64,000 bases of DNA from Chryseobacterium sp. SN22 (GTDB taxonomy: Bacteria > Bacteroidota > Bacteroidia > Flavobacteriales > Weeksellaceae). The notes beneath the pieces are model-generated. The model was not told the DNA's origin, ran no database searches, and saw only the letters and a program-made list of their open reading frames with translations. Where the stretch lies: positions 37,659 to 101,658 of the forward strand of contig NZ_VTSX01000021.1 of assembly GCF_008329705.1 (NCBI RefSeq), given 5' to 3'. This document shows positions 27,123 to 35,419 of this stretch, piece after piece (the stretch's first letter is position 1; every line of letters begins with the position of its first letter). Made by a program: the position numbers and the translations under genes.

Positions 27123-28049
27123 ATGAAAGTAACTGTAGTAGGTGCAGGCGCTGTAGGAGCAAGCTGTGCAGAATACATCGCAATGAAGAACTTCTGTTCG
27201 GAAGTGGTTTTGGTAGACATCAAAGAAGGATTTGCAGAAGGGAAAGCGATGGATCTGATGCAGACGGCATCACTTAACGGATTCGATACGAAAATTACCG
27301 GGACAACAGGAGATTACAGCAAGACTGCAGGTTCTCACGTAGCGGTTATCACTTCAGGAATTCCGAGAAAACCGGGAATGACGAGGGAAGAGCTGATCGG
27401 GATCAATGCGGGAATCGTAAAAGAAGTTACGGAAAACCTGGTAAAACATTCTCCGGAAGTCATCATCATCGTGGTTTCCAACCCAATGGATACCATGGCT
27501 TACCTGGTACACAAAACGTCAGGACTTCCTAAACACAAAATCATCGGAATGGGTGGTGCCCTGGATTCTGCAAGATTCAAATACAGATTGGCGGAAGCTC
27601 TGGAAGCTCCGATTTCCGATGTAGACGGAATGGTAATCGCTGCCCACAGTGATACCGGAATGCTTCCTTTATTAAGCAAAGCGACAAGAAACGGGGTTCC
27701 TGTAACAGAATTCCTGGATGCTGAACAGCAGAAGTATGTCATCGAAGAAACAAAAGTAGGAGGGGCAACCCTTACCAAATTATTGGGAACTTCCGCCTGG
27801 TACGCACCGGGTGCTGCGGTTTCAGTAATGGTTCAGGCCATCGCCTGTGACCAGAAGAAAATGATTCCTTGTTCTTTGATGCTGGAAGGCGAATACGGAC
27901 AAAACGATATCTGTCTAGGTGTTCCGGCGATCATTGGGAAAAACGGGGTTGAAAAAATTGTTAACGTTACCCTGACGGCAGACGAGCAGCTGAAGTTTGC
28001 TGAAGCAGCCCATGCTGTAAGAGAAGTAAACGGGGATTTGAAGTTTTAA
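27123..28049 (+). CDS. mdh: Malate dehydrogenase
   Basis: The 308-residue protein belongs to the LDH-like malate dehydrogenase family. The N-terminal NAD-binding motif is VTVVGAGAVGASCAEY. The loop GIPRKPGMTREELI carries the substrate-selecting arginines, VSNPMDTMAYL is present, and the catalytic histidine lies in IAAHSDTGMLPL. It oxidises malate to oxaloacetate with NAD in the TCA cycle. The gene is monocistronic, with its own promoter and a strong terminator. Codon use is regular, as expected of a central-metabolism gene. Confidence 0.96.
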   Translation: MKVTVVGAGAVGASCAEYIAMKNFCSEVVLVDIKEGFAEGKAMDLMQTASLNGFDTKITGTTGDYSKTAGSHVAVITSGIPRKPGMTREELIGINAGIVKEVTENLVKHSPEVIIIVVSNPMDTMAYLVHKTSGLPKHKIIGMGGALDSARFKYRLAEALEAPISDVDGMVIAAHSDTGMLPLLSKATRNGVPVTEFLDAEQQKYVIEETKVGGATLTKLLGTSAWYAPGAAVSVMVQAIACDQKKMIPCSLMLEGEYGQNDICLGVPAIIGKNGVEKIVNVTLTADEQLKFAEAAHAVREVNGDLKF

Positions 28050-28073
28050 TTAACCACAAATCTTTAGATATTG

Positions 28074-28103
28074 AAACCGCGCCGGAAAGGCGCGGTTTTT
28101 TTA
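28074..28103 (+). terminator. mdh terminator
   Basis: A perfect 10-base-pair stem (28074-28083 with 28089-28098, loop GGAAA) is followed by a T run. It lies 25 bases beyond the mdh stop. Confidence 0.93.
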
Positions 28104-28149
28104 TATTTCAATGCTTTATTTTCTTTGAAATTTACATAATTTCACAAAG

Positions 28150-28801
28150 CTATTGAGATTTCATCAAAAGATACACAGGACTGCTACTTCTGATTTTCAT
28201 ACTATCAGTATAATTATCATTTTTGGTAGCCTCATCAATGCATGTTCTCAGATCAGTAGCATTATGTTTAAACAGGTAAGTAATAATAAATTTTTCATAT
28301 CAATCTATATCACTCGTCTGTGCTAGACTTTCCCAATTGTTTTTTTCATAAAAGTCAAGTTTGCTATACCCGTTTACATTATTAAGAGTGTAAATAGCCT
28401 TTATGTTTTTCAAATCATTTTCTTCATTATATAAAGCTGTAAGTGGATTATCGGGAAATCTAGCGGCACTTGAATTATTAAAGAATACCAGAATCTGAAA
28501 ATGCCCATCAGTATAATCTGATTTTACGAACTTGCAATAATCTTTTAGTTCTTCTATACTGATATCTTCTTTAACTTCAAAGAGGATCATTTGGTTGAAA
28601 TTACCATCAGATTCTCTGATTTCTTTTTTACTATCAATCAGTGTGATTTTACTATCATTAAAGTTCGATTTCGTTCCCATATTATATTTATTTTCGGATG
28701 TATTTATACTATCAGCTTCTTTAAATATTTTATTTTTATTATTACAGCTAAAGAGAATAAGTAGAAGAGATAAGGCAAAAAAATTCCAGTTTTATATTCA
28801 T
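28150..28801 (-). pseudogene. Lipoprotein gene with a frameshift and an in-frame TGA
   Basis: The central open part (28300-28680) encodes 126 residues of an unrecognised polar protein. Upstream, the same frame carries a signal peptide and lipobox (LLLILFSC followed by NNKNK) but has no start. The ATG at 28801 reaches that frame only if the seven-A run at 28777-28783 is one base shorter. Downstream of the TGA at 28300-28302 the same frame continues for 49 plausible residues (YEKFIITYLFKHNATDLR onward) to a stop at 28150. One indel and one stop change would restore a lipoprotein of about 215 residues. Either it is decaying or the sequence has errors. The family is unknown. Confidence 0.6.
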
Positions 28802-28919
28802 GATCATTTTTATTTCAAAACTAAACAATCCCTTTACTTTTTCATTACGGAAAACCATAATTATAAAAGCCTTTACAATTTCAAAGGACAGCTTCAAAAG
28901 CCAGGTAAAATGACGGACA

Positions 28920-28952
28920 AAACCTAACGGGTTTTTAAAACCCGTTAGGTTT
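28920..28952. terminator. Strong symmetric hairpin
   Basis: A perfect 15-base-pair stem (28920-28934 with 28938-28952) with AAAC/GTTT ends and a T-rich flank. It lies between the bacteriocin-like peptide gene and the broken lipoprotein gene. It may be a second terminator or a mobile intergenic palindrome. Confidence 0.5.
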
Positions 28953-28982
28953 ATTTCTTTACAATTCAGTTTAAAATTGCCC

Positions 28983-29009
28983 ACAAAAAAAGAGCGGTAA
29001 AACCGCCCC
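28983..29009 (-). terminator. Terminator of the bacteriocin-like peptide gene
   Basis: On the minus strand a GGGCGGT/ACCGCTC stem with a three-base loop (about 28992-29008) is followed by seven T residues. It lies 25 bases after the peptide stop codon. Confidence 0.75.
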
Positions 29010-29033
29010 ATTGAAAAAATATCTGAAAGTTTA

Positions 29034-29156
29034 TTAAATGTAAACACATCCGCAGCCTTCTTCCCAAGGTTCACAGATTCTTTTCGGTTCAAGGCATCGG
29101 CCGCCGCCATTGATCAATAATAATTCTTTGCGTACTAATTTTTTAAAATTTTTCAT
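29034..29156 (-). CDS. Bacteriocin-like / GG-leader peptide precursor (40 residues)
   Basis: The minus-strand frame from ATG 29156 encodes a leader MKNFKKLVRKELLLINGGG followed by a short core with four cysteines (RCLEPKRICEPWEEGCGCVYI). The leader matches the pattern of double-glycine leader peptides annotated as bacteriocin-like proteins in Chryseobacterium: MKN-K-L-R-EL---I-GG. Cleavage would follow the Gly pair, releasing about 21 residues rich in Cys, Glu and Trp. No processing peptidase, transporter or modifying enzyme lies within the window beside it, so maturation would depend on genes elsewhere. Confidence 0.7.
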   Translation of the reverse strand: MKNFKKLVRKELLLINGGGRCLEPKRICEPWEEGCGCVYI

Positions 29157-29259
29157 AATAATACTTTTTGATTTGCTGATAACGAATATACAAATTATTT
29201 TATTAATACACTATAAAGTGATTTAAAAATAATTGTTAAATAAAATTCTAAGATTAAAA

Positions 29260-29802
29260 TCAGATGCTGCCCAGGAGCTCGGCCAGCTTTTTCCCTTGTG
29301 CTTTGGCCTTGCTTTTTATGTCCTCTTCCGGATATCCGGCATTAACGGAGGTTCCGTGAAAATAAAAAGGTTCTACATAATTCATCCGGGTGTAATAAGC
29401 GGTCTGTTCAAGGTTTTTACAGAATTCATGGATCCTGAAATGATGTTCGCCCATGGTGTGGTATTCGCTTTCCGGAGCGCCGACGGTAAAGCTGGGAATA
29501 AAGTTTTTGCCTTTGAGCTTATCGCCTTTTGAGCCATAAGCAAATTGGTAGGTAAAAACTAAATCAAACCAATGTTTCAGGATCGCCGGCATATTGTACC
29601 AGTACAACGGGTACTGAAAAACAATACTCTGATGCCTTAACAAAGCTTTCTGTTCGGCTTCCGCATTGATGTTGTAGTCTGGGTAAAGGGCAGAAAGATT
29701 TCTGATTTCAATATCCGGACTGTTTTTTTCCAGCTCTTCGATGATGGTTTTATTGGCCAGTGATTTTTCAATATCGGGATGTCCCAGGATAAGTAATGCC
29801 AT
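29260..29802 (-). CDS. NAD(P)H-dependent quinone oxidoreductase, flavodoxin-like fold
   Basis: The 180-residue product matches the KefF/MdaB-type NAD(P)H oxidoreductase family. It starts MALLILGHPDIEKSLANK (flavin-phosphate loop) and has IVFQYPLYWYNMPAILKHWFDLVF and FAYGSKGDKLKGK, both conserved. It should reduce quinones or related electrophiles with FMN or FAD. Its gene is divergent from an HxlR regulator, a common pairing in which the regulator senses the same electrophile. A promoter on the minus strand overlaps the regulator's. Confidence 0.88.
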   Translation of the reverse strand: MALLILGHPDIEKSLANKTIIEELEKNSPDIEIRNLSALYPDYNINAEAEQKALLRHQSIVFQYPLYWYNMPAILKHWFDLVFTYQFAYGSKGDKLKGKNFIPSFTVGAPESEYHTMGEHHFRIHEFCKNLEQTAYYTRMNYVEPFYFHGTSVNAGYPEEDIKSKAKAQGKKLAELLGSI

Positions 29803-29827
29803 ATTTTTTTTACTATATTATTTATAG

Positions 29828-29858
29828 TTGCAAAATTATTTTGAGTCCGTTACATTTG
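29828..29858 (+). promoter_or_regulatory. Promoter of the HxlR regulator gene (plus strand)
   Basis: TTG at 29828-29830 and TACATTTG at 29851-29858 are separated by 20 bases. It overlaps the divergent promoter almost completely, so the two cannot easily fire together. Confidence 0.65.
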
Positions 29859-29861
29859 CAA
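29831..29861 (-). promoter_or_regulatory. Promoter of the oxidoreductase gene (minus strand)
   Basis: TTG at 29861-29859 and TAATTTTG at 29838-29831 are 20 bases apart, the spacing of Bacteroidetes promoters. The minus-strand gene starts at 29802. Confidence 0.65.
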
Positions 29862-29862
29862 T

Positions 29863-29882
29863 ACCTATCCAATTTGATAGGT
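29863..29882. promoter_or_regulatory. Inverted-repeat operator, probably for HxlR
   Basis: ACCTATC (29863-29869) and GATAGGT (29876-29882) form a perfect 7+7 inverted repeat with six bases between. It lies directly at the predicted transcription start of the regulator and abuts the -33 element of the divergent oxidoreductase promoter. A dimeric winged-helix repressor bound here could block both genes. Confidence 0.6.
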
Positions 29883-29890
29883 TTAAAAAA

Positions 29891-30265
29891 ATGAAAAAAG
29901 AGTGTGCCGGTAATTATATAAAAATAAACGGAAAGATCTATCCATGCTCGGTAAGCCTGGCTATGGACCTAGTGGGCGGGAAGTGGAAAACCGTTATTTT
30001 GTATCACCTGAAAGACGGCAGGAAAAGATATAGCGAACTGAGGAAAGAACTATTCTCGGTAACGGAAATGACGCTGAGCCTCCAGCTGAAACAGCTTGAA
30101 AAGGACGGATTGGTATCGCGAAAAGTATTTGGTGAAAAGCCACCGATCCGGGTGGAGTATAAACTCACGGATTTCGGAAAGACCTTTATCCCCGTATTGG
30201 AAGCCATTACCGATTGGGGGAACCAGATTGTGGATAAAAATGGAGAATTTGTGGATAACTTTTAA
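29891..30265 (+). CDS. HxlR-family winged-helix transcriptional regulator
   Basis: From ATG 29891 the product has 124 residues. An in-frame start at 29828 would place its codons over the promoter and is rejected. The motif YPCSVSLAMDLVGGKWKTVILYHL, with the conserved Cys and GGKWK, marks the HxlR family. The winged helix follows with RYSELRKEL and TLSLQLKQLEKDGLVSR. The single early cysteine suggests redox or electrophile sensing. It likely represses the divergent NAD(P)H oxidoreductase and its own gene through the inverted repeat between them. Confidence 0.9.
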   Translation: MKKECAGNYIKINGKIYPCSVSLAMDLVGGKWKTVILYHLKDGRKRYSELRKELFSVTEMTLSLQLKQLEKDGLVSRKVFGEKPPIRVEYKLTDFGKTFIPVLEAITDWGNQIVDKNGEFVDNF

Positions 30266-30373
30266 AGACCTGTGTATAACTAATAGTTTATGAGTTTGAT
30301 GAATCTTTTATCAAGCCACAAAGATGACAGAAGTAAAACCTCTGATTTTTAATCTATGTGTTTTAAATATGCG

Positions 30374-30394
30374 GGCTTCGGCTAAGCTTAGCCA
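30374..30394 (+). repeat. REP-like element
   Basis: The 21-base segment matches the complement of 55825-55845 at 18 of 21 positions (GGCTTCGGCT core, ...TAGCCA or ...CAGCCA end). Partial palindromy suggests a REP-type hairpin. It lies in the gap between the HxlR and GNAT genes. Confidence 0.5.
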
Positions 30395-30442
30395 GAAAAA
30401 AAATCTTGTGGGGCTCATGTATCAAAACTTTTTATGACTTTT

Positions 30443-30979
30443 TCAAACAAGTTCAAAACTCATAAACAGGGCGGTTTCTGTAGAATCATTATATAATTTG
30501 GTATTGATTCCGGTAATCGCAAATCCTGCCTTACGATAAAATTGTATGGCGGGATAATTGGTGTTCTGGGTTTCGGTTTCCACGATCCGGCATTGCAGGT
30601 CGCGGGCTTCACGGTTGATATTTTTGATCAGCAGCCTGCCGATATTCTGCCCTCTGAATGCTTCACGTACCAGGAGATTTTTTATAAACAGGCTGTTGTT
30701 TGACTCCCTGTAGTCACAGATCGCCAAACCGATCAGTTCATCTTCATGGAATACCCCGAAAGAATGTCCCTGTCCGATAATGGCATTAAGTTGTTCCATA
30801 GCTCCGGAATTTATTTCCGGGGTTTTGGTGTAAGGTTGGTCTTTTTCCCGCAAGCTGAATTCAAAAGAAGTCCCGATCTCAATAGCGGAAACAACGAAAA
30901 TTTTATCGGTACGGTAGCCGATCGGTCCCCACAGAAGCATTGGGTTTCCGGTAAGTTCTTCCAGTTTTCTGATTTCCAT
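30443..30979 (-). CDS. GNAT-family N-acetyltransferase
   Basis: The 178-residue product has a GNAT fold with the acetyl-CoA pyrophosphate loop REAFRGQNIGRLLI near residues 107-120. A C-terminal segment (TNYPAIQFYRKAGF) is typical of the family. The central strand LIGLAICDYRE resembles streptothricin-type acetyltransferases, but the acceptor cannot be told. It lies 9 bases upstream of nothing obviously related; the next minus-strand gene before it is a two-helix membrane protein ending 10 bases away, so both may be cotranscribed. Confidence 0.85.
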   Translation of the reverse strand: MEIRKLEELTGNPMLLWGPIGYRTDKIFVVSAIEIGTSFEFSLREKDQPYTKTPEINSGAMEQLNAIIGQGHSFGVFHEDELIGLAICDYRESNNSLFIKNLLVREAFRGQNIGRLLIKNINREARDLQCRIVETETQNTNYPAIQFYRKAGFAITGINTKLYNDSTETALFMSFELV

Positions 30980-30988
30980 ATTCAGTAT

Positions 30989-31336
30989 TTACGGTCTGGT
31001 TGAACCGGAAAAATTTCCTCTCATCGTATACAGGGCAATCTGTATTATCACCAAGATGGAAATGACAATAATCCTGACCATTGCATTTTCCGAAAATCTT
31101 TCGCGGATCACTTCCAGATAGTTGATTTTCTCGATGGTGAACTCTTTTAGCCGGTTGATATTGGTAAAAGCATTCACTTTTCCCACCTCAGATCCGATTT
31201 CGGCTTCGTTAAGGGTTTTGGCTACATTAATCAGATTAATATTACTCATAAACAGCCAGCTGAAAAGCAAAATGGAAATAAAGAGAAGTAATGGCCTGAG
31301 AATATTCATGAATACGGAGGTTTGGGGTTGGAACAT
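30989..31336 (-). CDS. Two-helix membrane protein, hypothetical
   Basis: The 115-residue product has hydrophobic helices near 11-30 (ILRPLLLFISILLFSWLF) and 86-106 (VRIIVISILVIIQIALYTM). They flank an extramembrane region with a helical, mixed-charge character (about 31-84). No family is recognised. The stop lies 10 bases before the GNAT gene start on the same strand, indicating cotranscription. A second in-frame ATG at residue 10 (MNILRP) may be the true start. Confidence 0.6.
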   Translation of the reverse strand: MFQPQTSVFMNILRPLLLFISILLFSWLFMSNINLINVAKTLNEAEIGSEVGKVNAFTNINRLKEFTIEKINYLEVIRERFSENAMVRIIVISILVIIQIALYTMRGNFSGSTRP

Positions 31337-31375
31337 ACTGATAATTGTGTTAATTCAAATTTAAATAAAATCTTA

Positions 31376-31960
31376 TTAAAATCTCCTGATTGCAAGCAAT
31401 TTTAGAATATTAAATTTTGATTGGTGGCGGTGAGCGTATGCTTCATGATCAAAAATTTTTATTTCAACCGTATCCCGGTCTTTAACGGCAACTCCAAAAT
31501 GCCCCGGAAGATTGGAACAAATTTTTTCGTAGAGTCCCAGTTCCAGCATCACTTTTAAAATTCTTTTTCCATCTTCAAAATTATTCTCAATAATGAAAAG
31601 CAATGGTTGGTAATCAGGATTTGTTTTAATAAAAATTGAAAAGAAGTAAGGATCCAGATCGCCAAACTCCATTCCAAACATAAAGGGAACTTCAATTTCC
31701 AGTTTTGTCCTGGTATTAAAAAAGTAACAATGATACCCATGAAAAAAATATTCCCACTCGTTCATTTTTCCTTTATGATGCTTTTGGCTTCCTTTCATGC
31801 GGTTAAATGTTAGGAAAGGAAAATCTTCATCCAACTTTTTTTTCTTTTTTCGAACCAATTCCAGAATCAGGTTTTTCGCTAAATTCCTGTAGTCTTTCGC
31901 ACAGCTTTCAAAGAATCTCTGATGCCTGATTATATCTTCATCTGTAATTAATTTTTTCAT
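31376..31960 (-). CDS. Hypothetical soluble protein (194 residues)
   Basis: The product has no signal peptide or membrane helix. It opens with a charged helical region (MKKLITDEDIIRHQRFFES), has a lysine run (VRKKKKKLDED), then a mixed alpha/beta part with HGYHCYFFNTRTKLEIEVP and a C-terminal FDHEAYAHRHQSKFN. The overall look suggests a small immunity-like or DUF protein, but I do not recognise the family. It stands first in a minus-strand run with the two-helix membrane protein 39 bases downstream. Confidence 0.6.
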   Translation of the reverse strand: MKKLITDEDIIRHQRFFESCAKDYRNLAKNLILELVRKKKKKLDEDFPFLTFNRMKGSQKHHKGKMNEWEYFFHGYHCYFFNTRTKLEIEVPFMFGMEFGDLDPYFFSIFIKTNPDYQPLLFIIENNFEDGKRILKVMLELGLYEKICSNLPGHFGVAVKDRDTVEIKIFDHEAYAHRHQSKFNILKLLAIRRF

Positions 31961-32239
31961 CGCTACCTATTGATCTTGTTTAAAATAATTTTACTAGTAA
32001 AAAGTAAAATGTTTCGCAATCATTACAATACTCATAACCATAAAAGTCAGAGATTGTTAAAGACTTTTGCGGGCTTCTCAACGTAAAACATTTAGCTTGA
32101 TCTCCGTTATGAAGATCTTCAGTCTCTTTTGCGGTTAAACAAAGAGTTAAATAAGTTTTAACTTTGCCAAATTTAATCAAAACTTCATACACCAAAACTT
32201 TCAAAACCCGTAAATTTGTTTCCAATAAAAATTTAGCGG

Positions 32240-33886
32240 ATGCTTAGGAAAATTTCGGTTGCGGCGGCCATAGGCCTTTCTGTAATCACAATTAATGCAC
32301 AGAAGAACAAAAATACTCAGCTCGAAAGGCCAAAACTGGTAGTAGGTTTGGTGGTGGACCAGATGAGATGGGACTATTTGTACCGTTTTTATAACAAGTA
32401 TGGCAACGACGGTTTCAAAAGGCTTTTAAACACAGGCTATTCTTTAAATAACGTTCACATTCCTTATGTGCCGACCGTTACGGCTTTAGGGCACACCTGC
32501 ATTTATACAGGTTCGGTTCCTGCGATTCACGGGATTGCCGGAAACGACTGGACGGATAAGGAAACCGGGAAGAATGTATATTGTACCACCGATGAAAGCG
32601 TACAGCCGGTGGGAACCACCAATGCCAAAATCGGGAGCCATTCTCCGAAAAACCTATGGTCGACTACCATTACTGATGAGCTGAAGCTGGCCACCAATTT
32701 TCAGGGTAAAGTCATTGGGGTTTCCCTGAAGGACAGAGCATCTATTTTGCCTGCGGGCCATACGCCGAACGGAGCTTTCTGGTTCGACGATTCTACCGGA
32801 AATTTCATTACCAGTACCTGGTACATGAACGATCTTCCGCAGTGGATCAAAACTTTCAATGCCCGGAACCTGCCGGAAAAACTGGTGGCAAACGGCTGGA
32901 ATACTTTGCTTCCGATCGATCAGTATACGGAAAGTGCGCCGGACAATTCTGCCTGGGAAGGACTTTTGGGAAGTGCCAAAACACCGGTTTTCCCATACAG
33001 CAACCTGGCAGCCGATTATCAGGTTAAAAAAGACAACATCCGTTATACGCCTTTCGGAAATACTTTAACACTAAAATTAGCGGAAGCTGCTGTTGAAGGA
33101 GAGAAATTAGGCGGGGACGATGTGGTGGATATGCTGGCGATCAATCTGGCTTCCACCGATTACGCCGGACACAAATTCGGTCCGAACTCTATTGAAGTGG
33201 AAGATGTTTATTTAAGACTGGATCAGGACCTGGCTCAATTTTTCAGCTACCTGGATTCCAAAGTCGGAAAAGGGCAGTATACGGTTTTCCTTTCGGCAGA
33301 CCATGGCGGCGCGCATTCGGTAGGGTTTTTACAGGAACATAAAATTACCACCGGCTTCTTCGGCGACGGAATGGATAAAAATGTGAACCAGAAGCTGAAA
33401 GAAAAATTCGGGGTGGATAAGCTGATTAATGCCGTGGATAATTACCAGATTTATTTCGACAGAAAATTACTGAAAGACAACAATATCAAGCTCGAAGACG
33501 TCGTGGATTTCACGGTAAAGGAAATCGAAAACGATCCTTCCGACCTCTATGCCGTAGCGGTAACAAAGGTTTCGGAAGCAACCATCCCGGAGCCGATCAA
33601 GCAAAGGATTATTAATGGGATTAACAGGCAGAGAAGCGGGGATATCCAATTGATTTCCCATGATTCCATGCTTCCTCCGTATTCGAAAACGGGAACTACC
33701 CACAGTGTATGGAACTCCTACGATGCACACATTCCGTTAATTTTTATGGGATGGGGAATCCGGCACGGCGAAAGCAGCAAGCCTTATTTCATGACAGACA
33801 TTGCGCCTACGGTTTCTTCTTTACTGAAAATACAGTTCCCAAGCGGAAATGTAGGAAACCCGATCAGTGAAGCAATTGGAAAATAG
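32240..33886 (+). CDS. pafA: PafA-type alkaline phosphatase (exported)
   Basis: The 548-residue protein carries a signal peptide ending INAQ and matches the PafA alkaline phosphatase of Chryseobacterium/Elizabethkingia in length and motifs. Metal-ligand Asp40 lies in VGLVVDQMRWDY. The nucleophile is Thr81 in VPTVTALGHT, 41 residues after the Asp as in PafA. Further ligands lie in DYAGHKFGP, SADHGGAH and GTTHSVWN. It is a periplasmic phosphomonoesterase that does not use the usual Ser-type nucleophile. A TAAATTTG box lies at 32211-32218. It ends at a strong terminator. Confidence 0.93.
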   Translation: MLRKISVAAAIGLSVITINAQKNKNTQLERPKLVVGLVVDQMRWDYLYRFYNKYGNDGFKRLLNTGYSLNNVHIPYVPTVTALGHTCIYTGSVPAIHGIAGNDWTDKETGKNVYCTTDESVQPVGTTNAKIGSHSPKNLWSTTITDELKLATNFQGKVIGVSLKDRASILPAGHTPNGAFWFDDSTGNFITSTWYMNDLPQWIKTFNARNLPEKLVANGWNTLLPIDQYTESAPDNSAWEGLLGSAKTPVFPYSNLAADYQVKKDNIRYTPFGNTLTLKLAEAAVEGEKLGGDDVVDMLAINLASTDYAGHKFGPNSIEVEDVYLRLDQDLAQFFSYLDSKVGKGQYTVFLSADHGGAHSVGFLQEHKITTGFFGDGMDKNVNQKLKEKFGVDKLINAVDNYQIYFDRKLLKDNNIKLEDVVDFTVKEIENDPSDLYAVAVTKVSEATIPEPIKQRIINGINRQRSGDIQLISHDSMLPPYSKTGTTHSVWNSYDAHIPLIFMGWGIRHGESSKPYFMTDIAPTVSSLLKIQFPSGNVGNPISEAIGK

Positions 33887-33905
33887 GTTTACCTTATATA
33901 AAATA

Positions 33906-33942
33906 AAAATCCTTAACCGCATGTGCAGTTAAGGATTTTTTT
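33906..33942 (+). terminator. pafA terminator
   Basis: A 12-base-pair stem (33906-33917 with 33928-33939) is followed by a T run, 20 bases after the stop codon. Confidence 0.88.
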
Positions 33943-34066
33943 ATGGCAAAGTGAGATTTAACTGGAACGTTTGTTTAAAAAGTGTTAACGTGAATTTGGC
34001 AATGGTATGGACCGTGAAACTTCCGGCATCCCTCAAGCTACTCATCTGGCTTCTTACGTTCATGTT

Positions 34067-34663
34067 TCAAATATAAATTTTGCTGTTATCGATTTTCAGC
34101 ACTTCCTGCTTTTCCATTTTCTTAATGGCCCGTATAACCGTTTCAATCCGCATTCCCGTAAGAGAAGCGAGCTGCTGCCGGGTATATGGGATGGGGAAAG
34201 AAAATTGATCTTTAAAACCGAAATGGGCCTTAATGTATTTCATCAGAATATGCAGTTTCGTCACCGGGTCCTTAAAGAAGAAAGGTGCTGAGGTAACAAA
34301 CCGGTAATGCATACGGTCTGCCGTAAAAGAATATAAATCCAGGATGAGCTGTGGCTGCTGTAGCAACAGGTCAGTAAACCTGATTCTTTCCAGCCTTATG
34401 ATTTCGCAATCGGTAATGGCAATGGCATTTACCGCGTATTTCTTGTCCGTAAAAAGATACGTCTCCGCAAAACAATAACCATCAAAGGGGATCCCGTGAA
34501 TAAATTCTTTACCGTCTTCCAAAAAGCTGCTCAATTTTACAGTGCCGGATTTTATCTGAAAATAATATTTGGGGGTGCTGTCTTCTTCGATGATAAAGTC
34601 ACCGGAATGATAATTTTGCAGTTCAGCTCCATGAGAAAACAATAGGTTTTCTGAGATGATCAT
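34067..34663 (-). CDS. Crp/Fnr-family transcriptional regulator
   Basis: The 198-residue product has an N-terminal cyclic-nucleotide-like beta-roll (about 1-110, with YHSGDFIIEEDSTPKYYF and FAETYLF). A long dimerisation helix follows, then a C-terminal winged helix (about 150-198) with PYTRQQLASLTGMRIETVIRAI as the recognition region. The cAMP-contact RxS motif is not evident and there are no Fe-S cysteines, so the effector is unknown. It is a stand-alone gene with no obvious target pair beside it. Confidence 0.88.
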   Translation of the reverse strand: MIISENLLFSHGAELQNYHSGDFIIEEDSTPKYYFQIKSGTVKLSSFLEDGKEFIHGIPFDGYCFAETYLFTDKKYAVNAIAITDCEIIRLERIRFTDLLLQQPQLILDLYSFTADRMHYRFVTSAPFFFKDPVTKLHILMKYIKAHFGFKDQFSFPIPYTRQQLASLTGMRIETVIRAIKKMEKQEVLKIDNSKIYI

Positions 34664-34994
34664 AGATTATTTTTAATAGTTGATTGTAGAAGCTAAAATT
34701 AATAAAATAACCTATCGCCGGAAAACCGAAAGATACCACATAGATGCCCCAAAAATGCCCTATGTAAAGACTTTTTGAGGTTTTTGTTCAATCCGTTGAA
34801 ATTTTAGGCTAAATAAAGTTTTTTTAAGCTCCTGGAAATTCAGTAGAAGAAGCATGGCGGTATTGTACGGACGGGTTTAAACTGGCCCAACAAAATCCAT
34901 AATAGTTTATGATCCGTTATCTGATTTTAAAATTATCCTGCTGATTTAAATATAGAATGCTCATCAGGCTGTTGGTCAGTTAAGGTTTATATAT
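34664..34994. other. Intergenic region, no gene seen
   Basis: These 331 bases contain no convincing reading frame. They hold the presumed promoter of the Crp/Fnr gene (minus strand) and AT-rich filler; nothing else stands out before the barstar terminator. Confidence 0.5.
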
Positions 34995-35028
34995 AAAAGG
35001 CTGCCCTGAAATCCGGGCAGCCTTTTTT
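34995..35028 (-). terminator. Terminator of the RNase-barstar unit
   Basis: A perfect 12-base-pair stem (34995-35006 with 35015-35026) with A/T flanks lies just past the barstar stop at 35033, on the minus strand. Confidence 0.9.
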
Positions 35029-35032
35029 AAAA

Positions 35033-35344
35033 TTATTCTTTGGTTTCTTCAATTTCGTCTTCGTCATCCTCATATTGTTCAAGGAAATAAGTGAAAGTGA
35101 AATCTTCCATTTCTTCTTCCGCATCTTCAAGGGTGGTGAGAAGATCTTCAAAGATTTCCAGCTGGTCCACGGTCATGTTGACAAATTCAAGGTGGAGCGG
35201 CATTTCCAGTCTGCCGGTAATTACATCCGAAAGCGCATCCAGATTGTCTCCGAAATATTCCGGAAGCGGCAGTTTTTCTTTTAATTGGGCATAGAAATCC
35301 TCATCATCTCCTATGTCTGTAAAATCGATATATATTGTACTCAT
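35033..35344 (-). CDS. Barstar-family ribonuclease inhibitor
   Basis: The 103-residue product shows the barstar fold: beta-strand TIYIDFTDI, helix with EDFYAQLKEKLPLPEYFG, and the inhibitor loop GDNLDALSDVITG, where the Asp residues block the barnase active site. The C terminus is very acidic (DDEDEIEETKE). It follows a barnase-like RNase gene by 75 bases on the same strand, the classic order of toxin then antidote. It should act in the cytoplasm to neutralise RNase that has not yet been exported. Confidence 0.92.
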   Translation of the reverse strand: MSTIYIDFTDIGDDEDFYAQLKEKLPLPEYFGDNLDALSDVITGRLEMPLHLEFVNMTVDQLEIFEDLLTTLEDAEEEMEDFTFTYFLEQYEDDEDEIEETKE

Positions 35345-35419
35345 ATTGAATTGAATTTTCAGTTTTTACTGATTAACATCCGGAAAATAAAAGCAAAATA
35401 AAACAATATCATTGTAAAA

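Noticed and set aside
29828..29890. An N-terminal extension of the HxlR regulator by 21 residues
   Set aside because: The extension would consist of promoter and operator sequence; ATG 29891 fits the family start.
31980..32225. An 81-codon frame on the minus strand upstream of pafA
   Set aside because: The DNA contains CAAAGTTAAA and CGCAAAAG segments typical of intergenic repeats, the pafA promoter lies inside it, and the product has no protein-like pattern.
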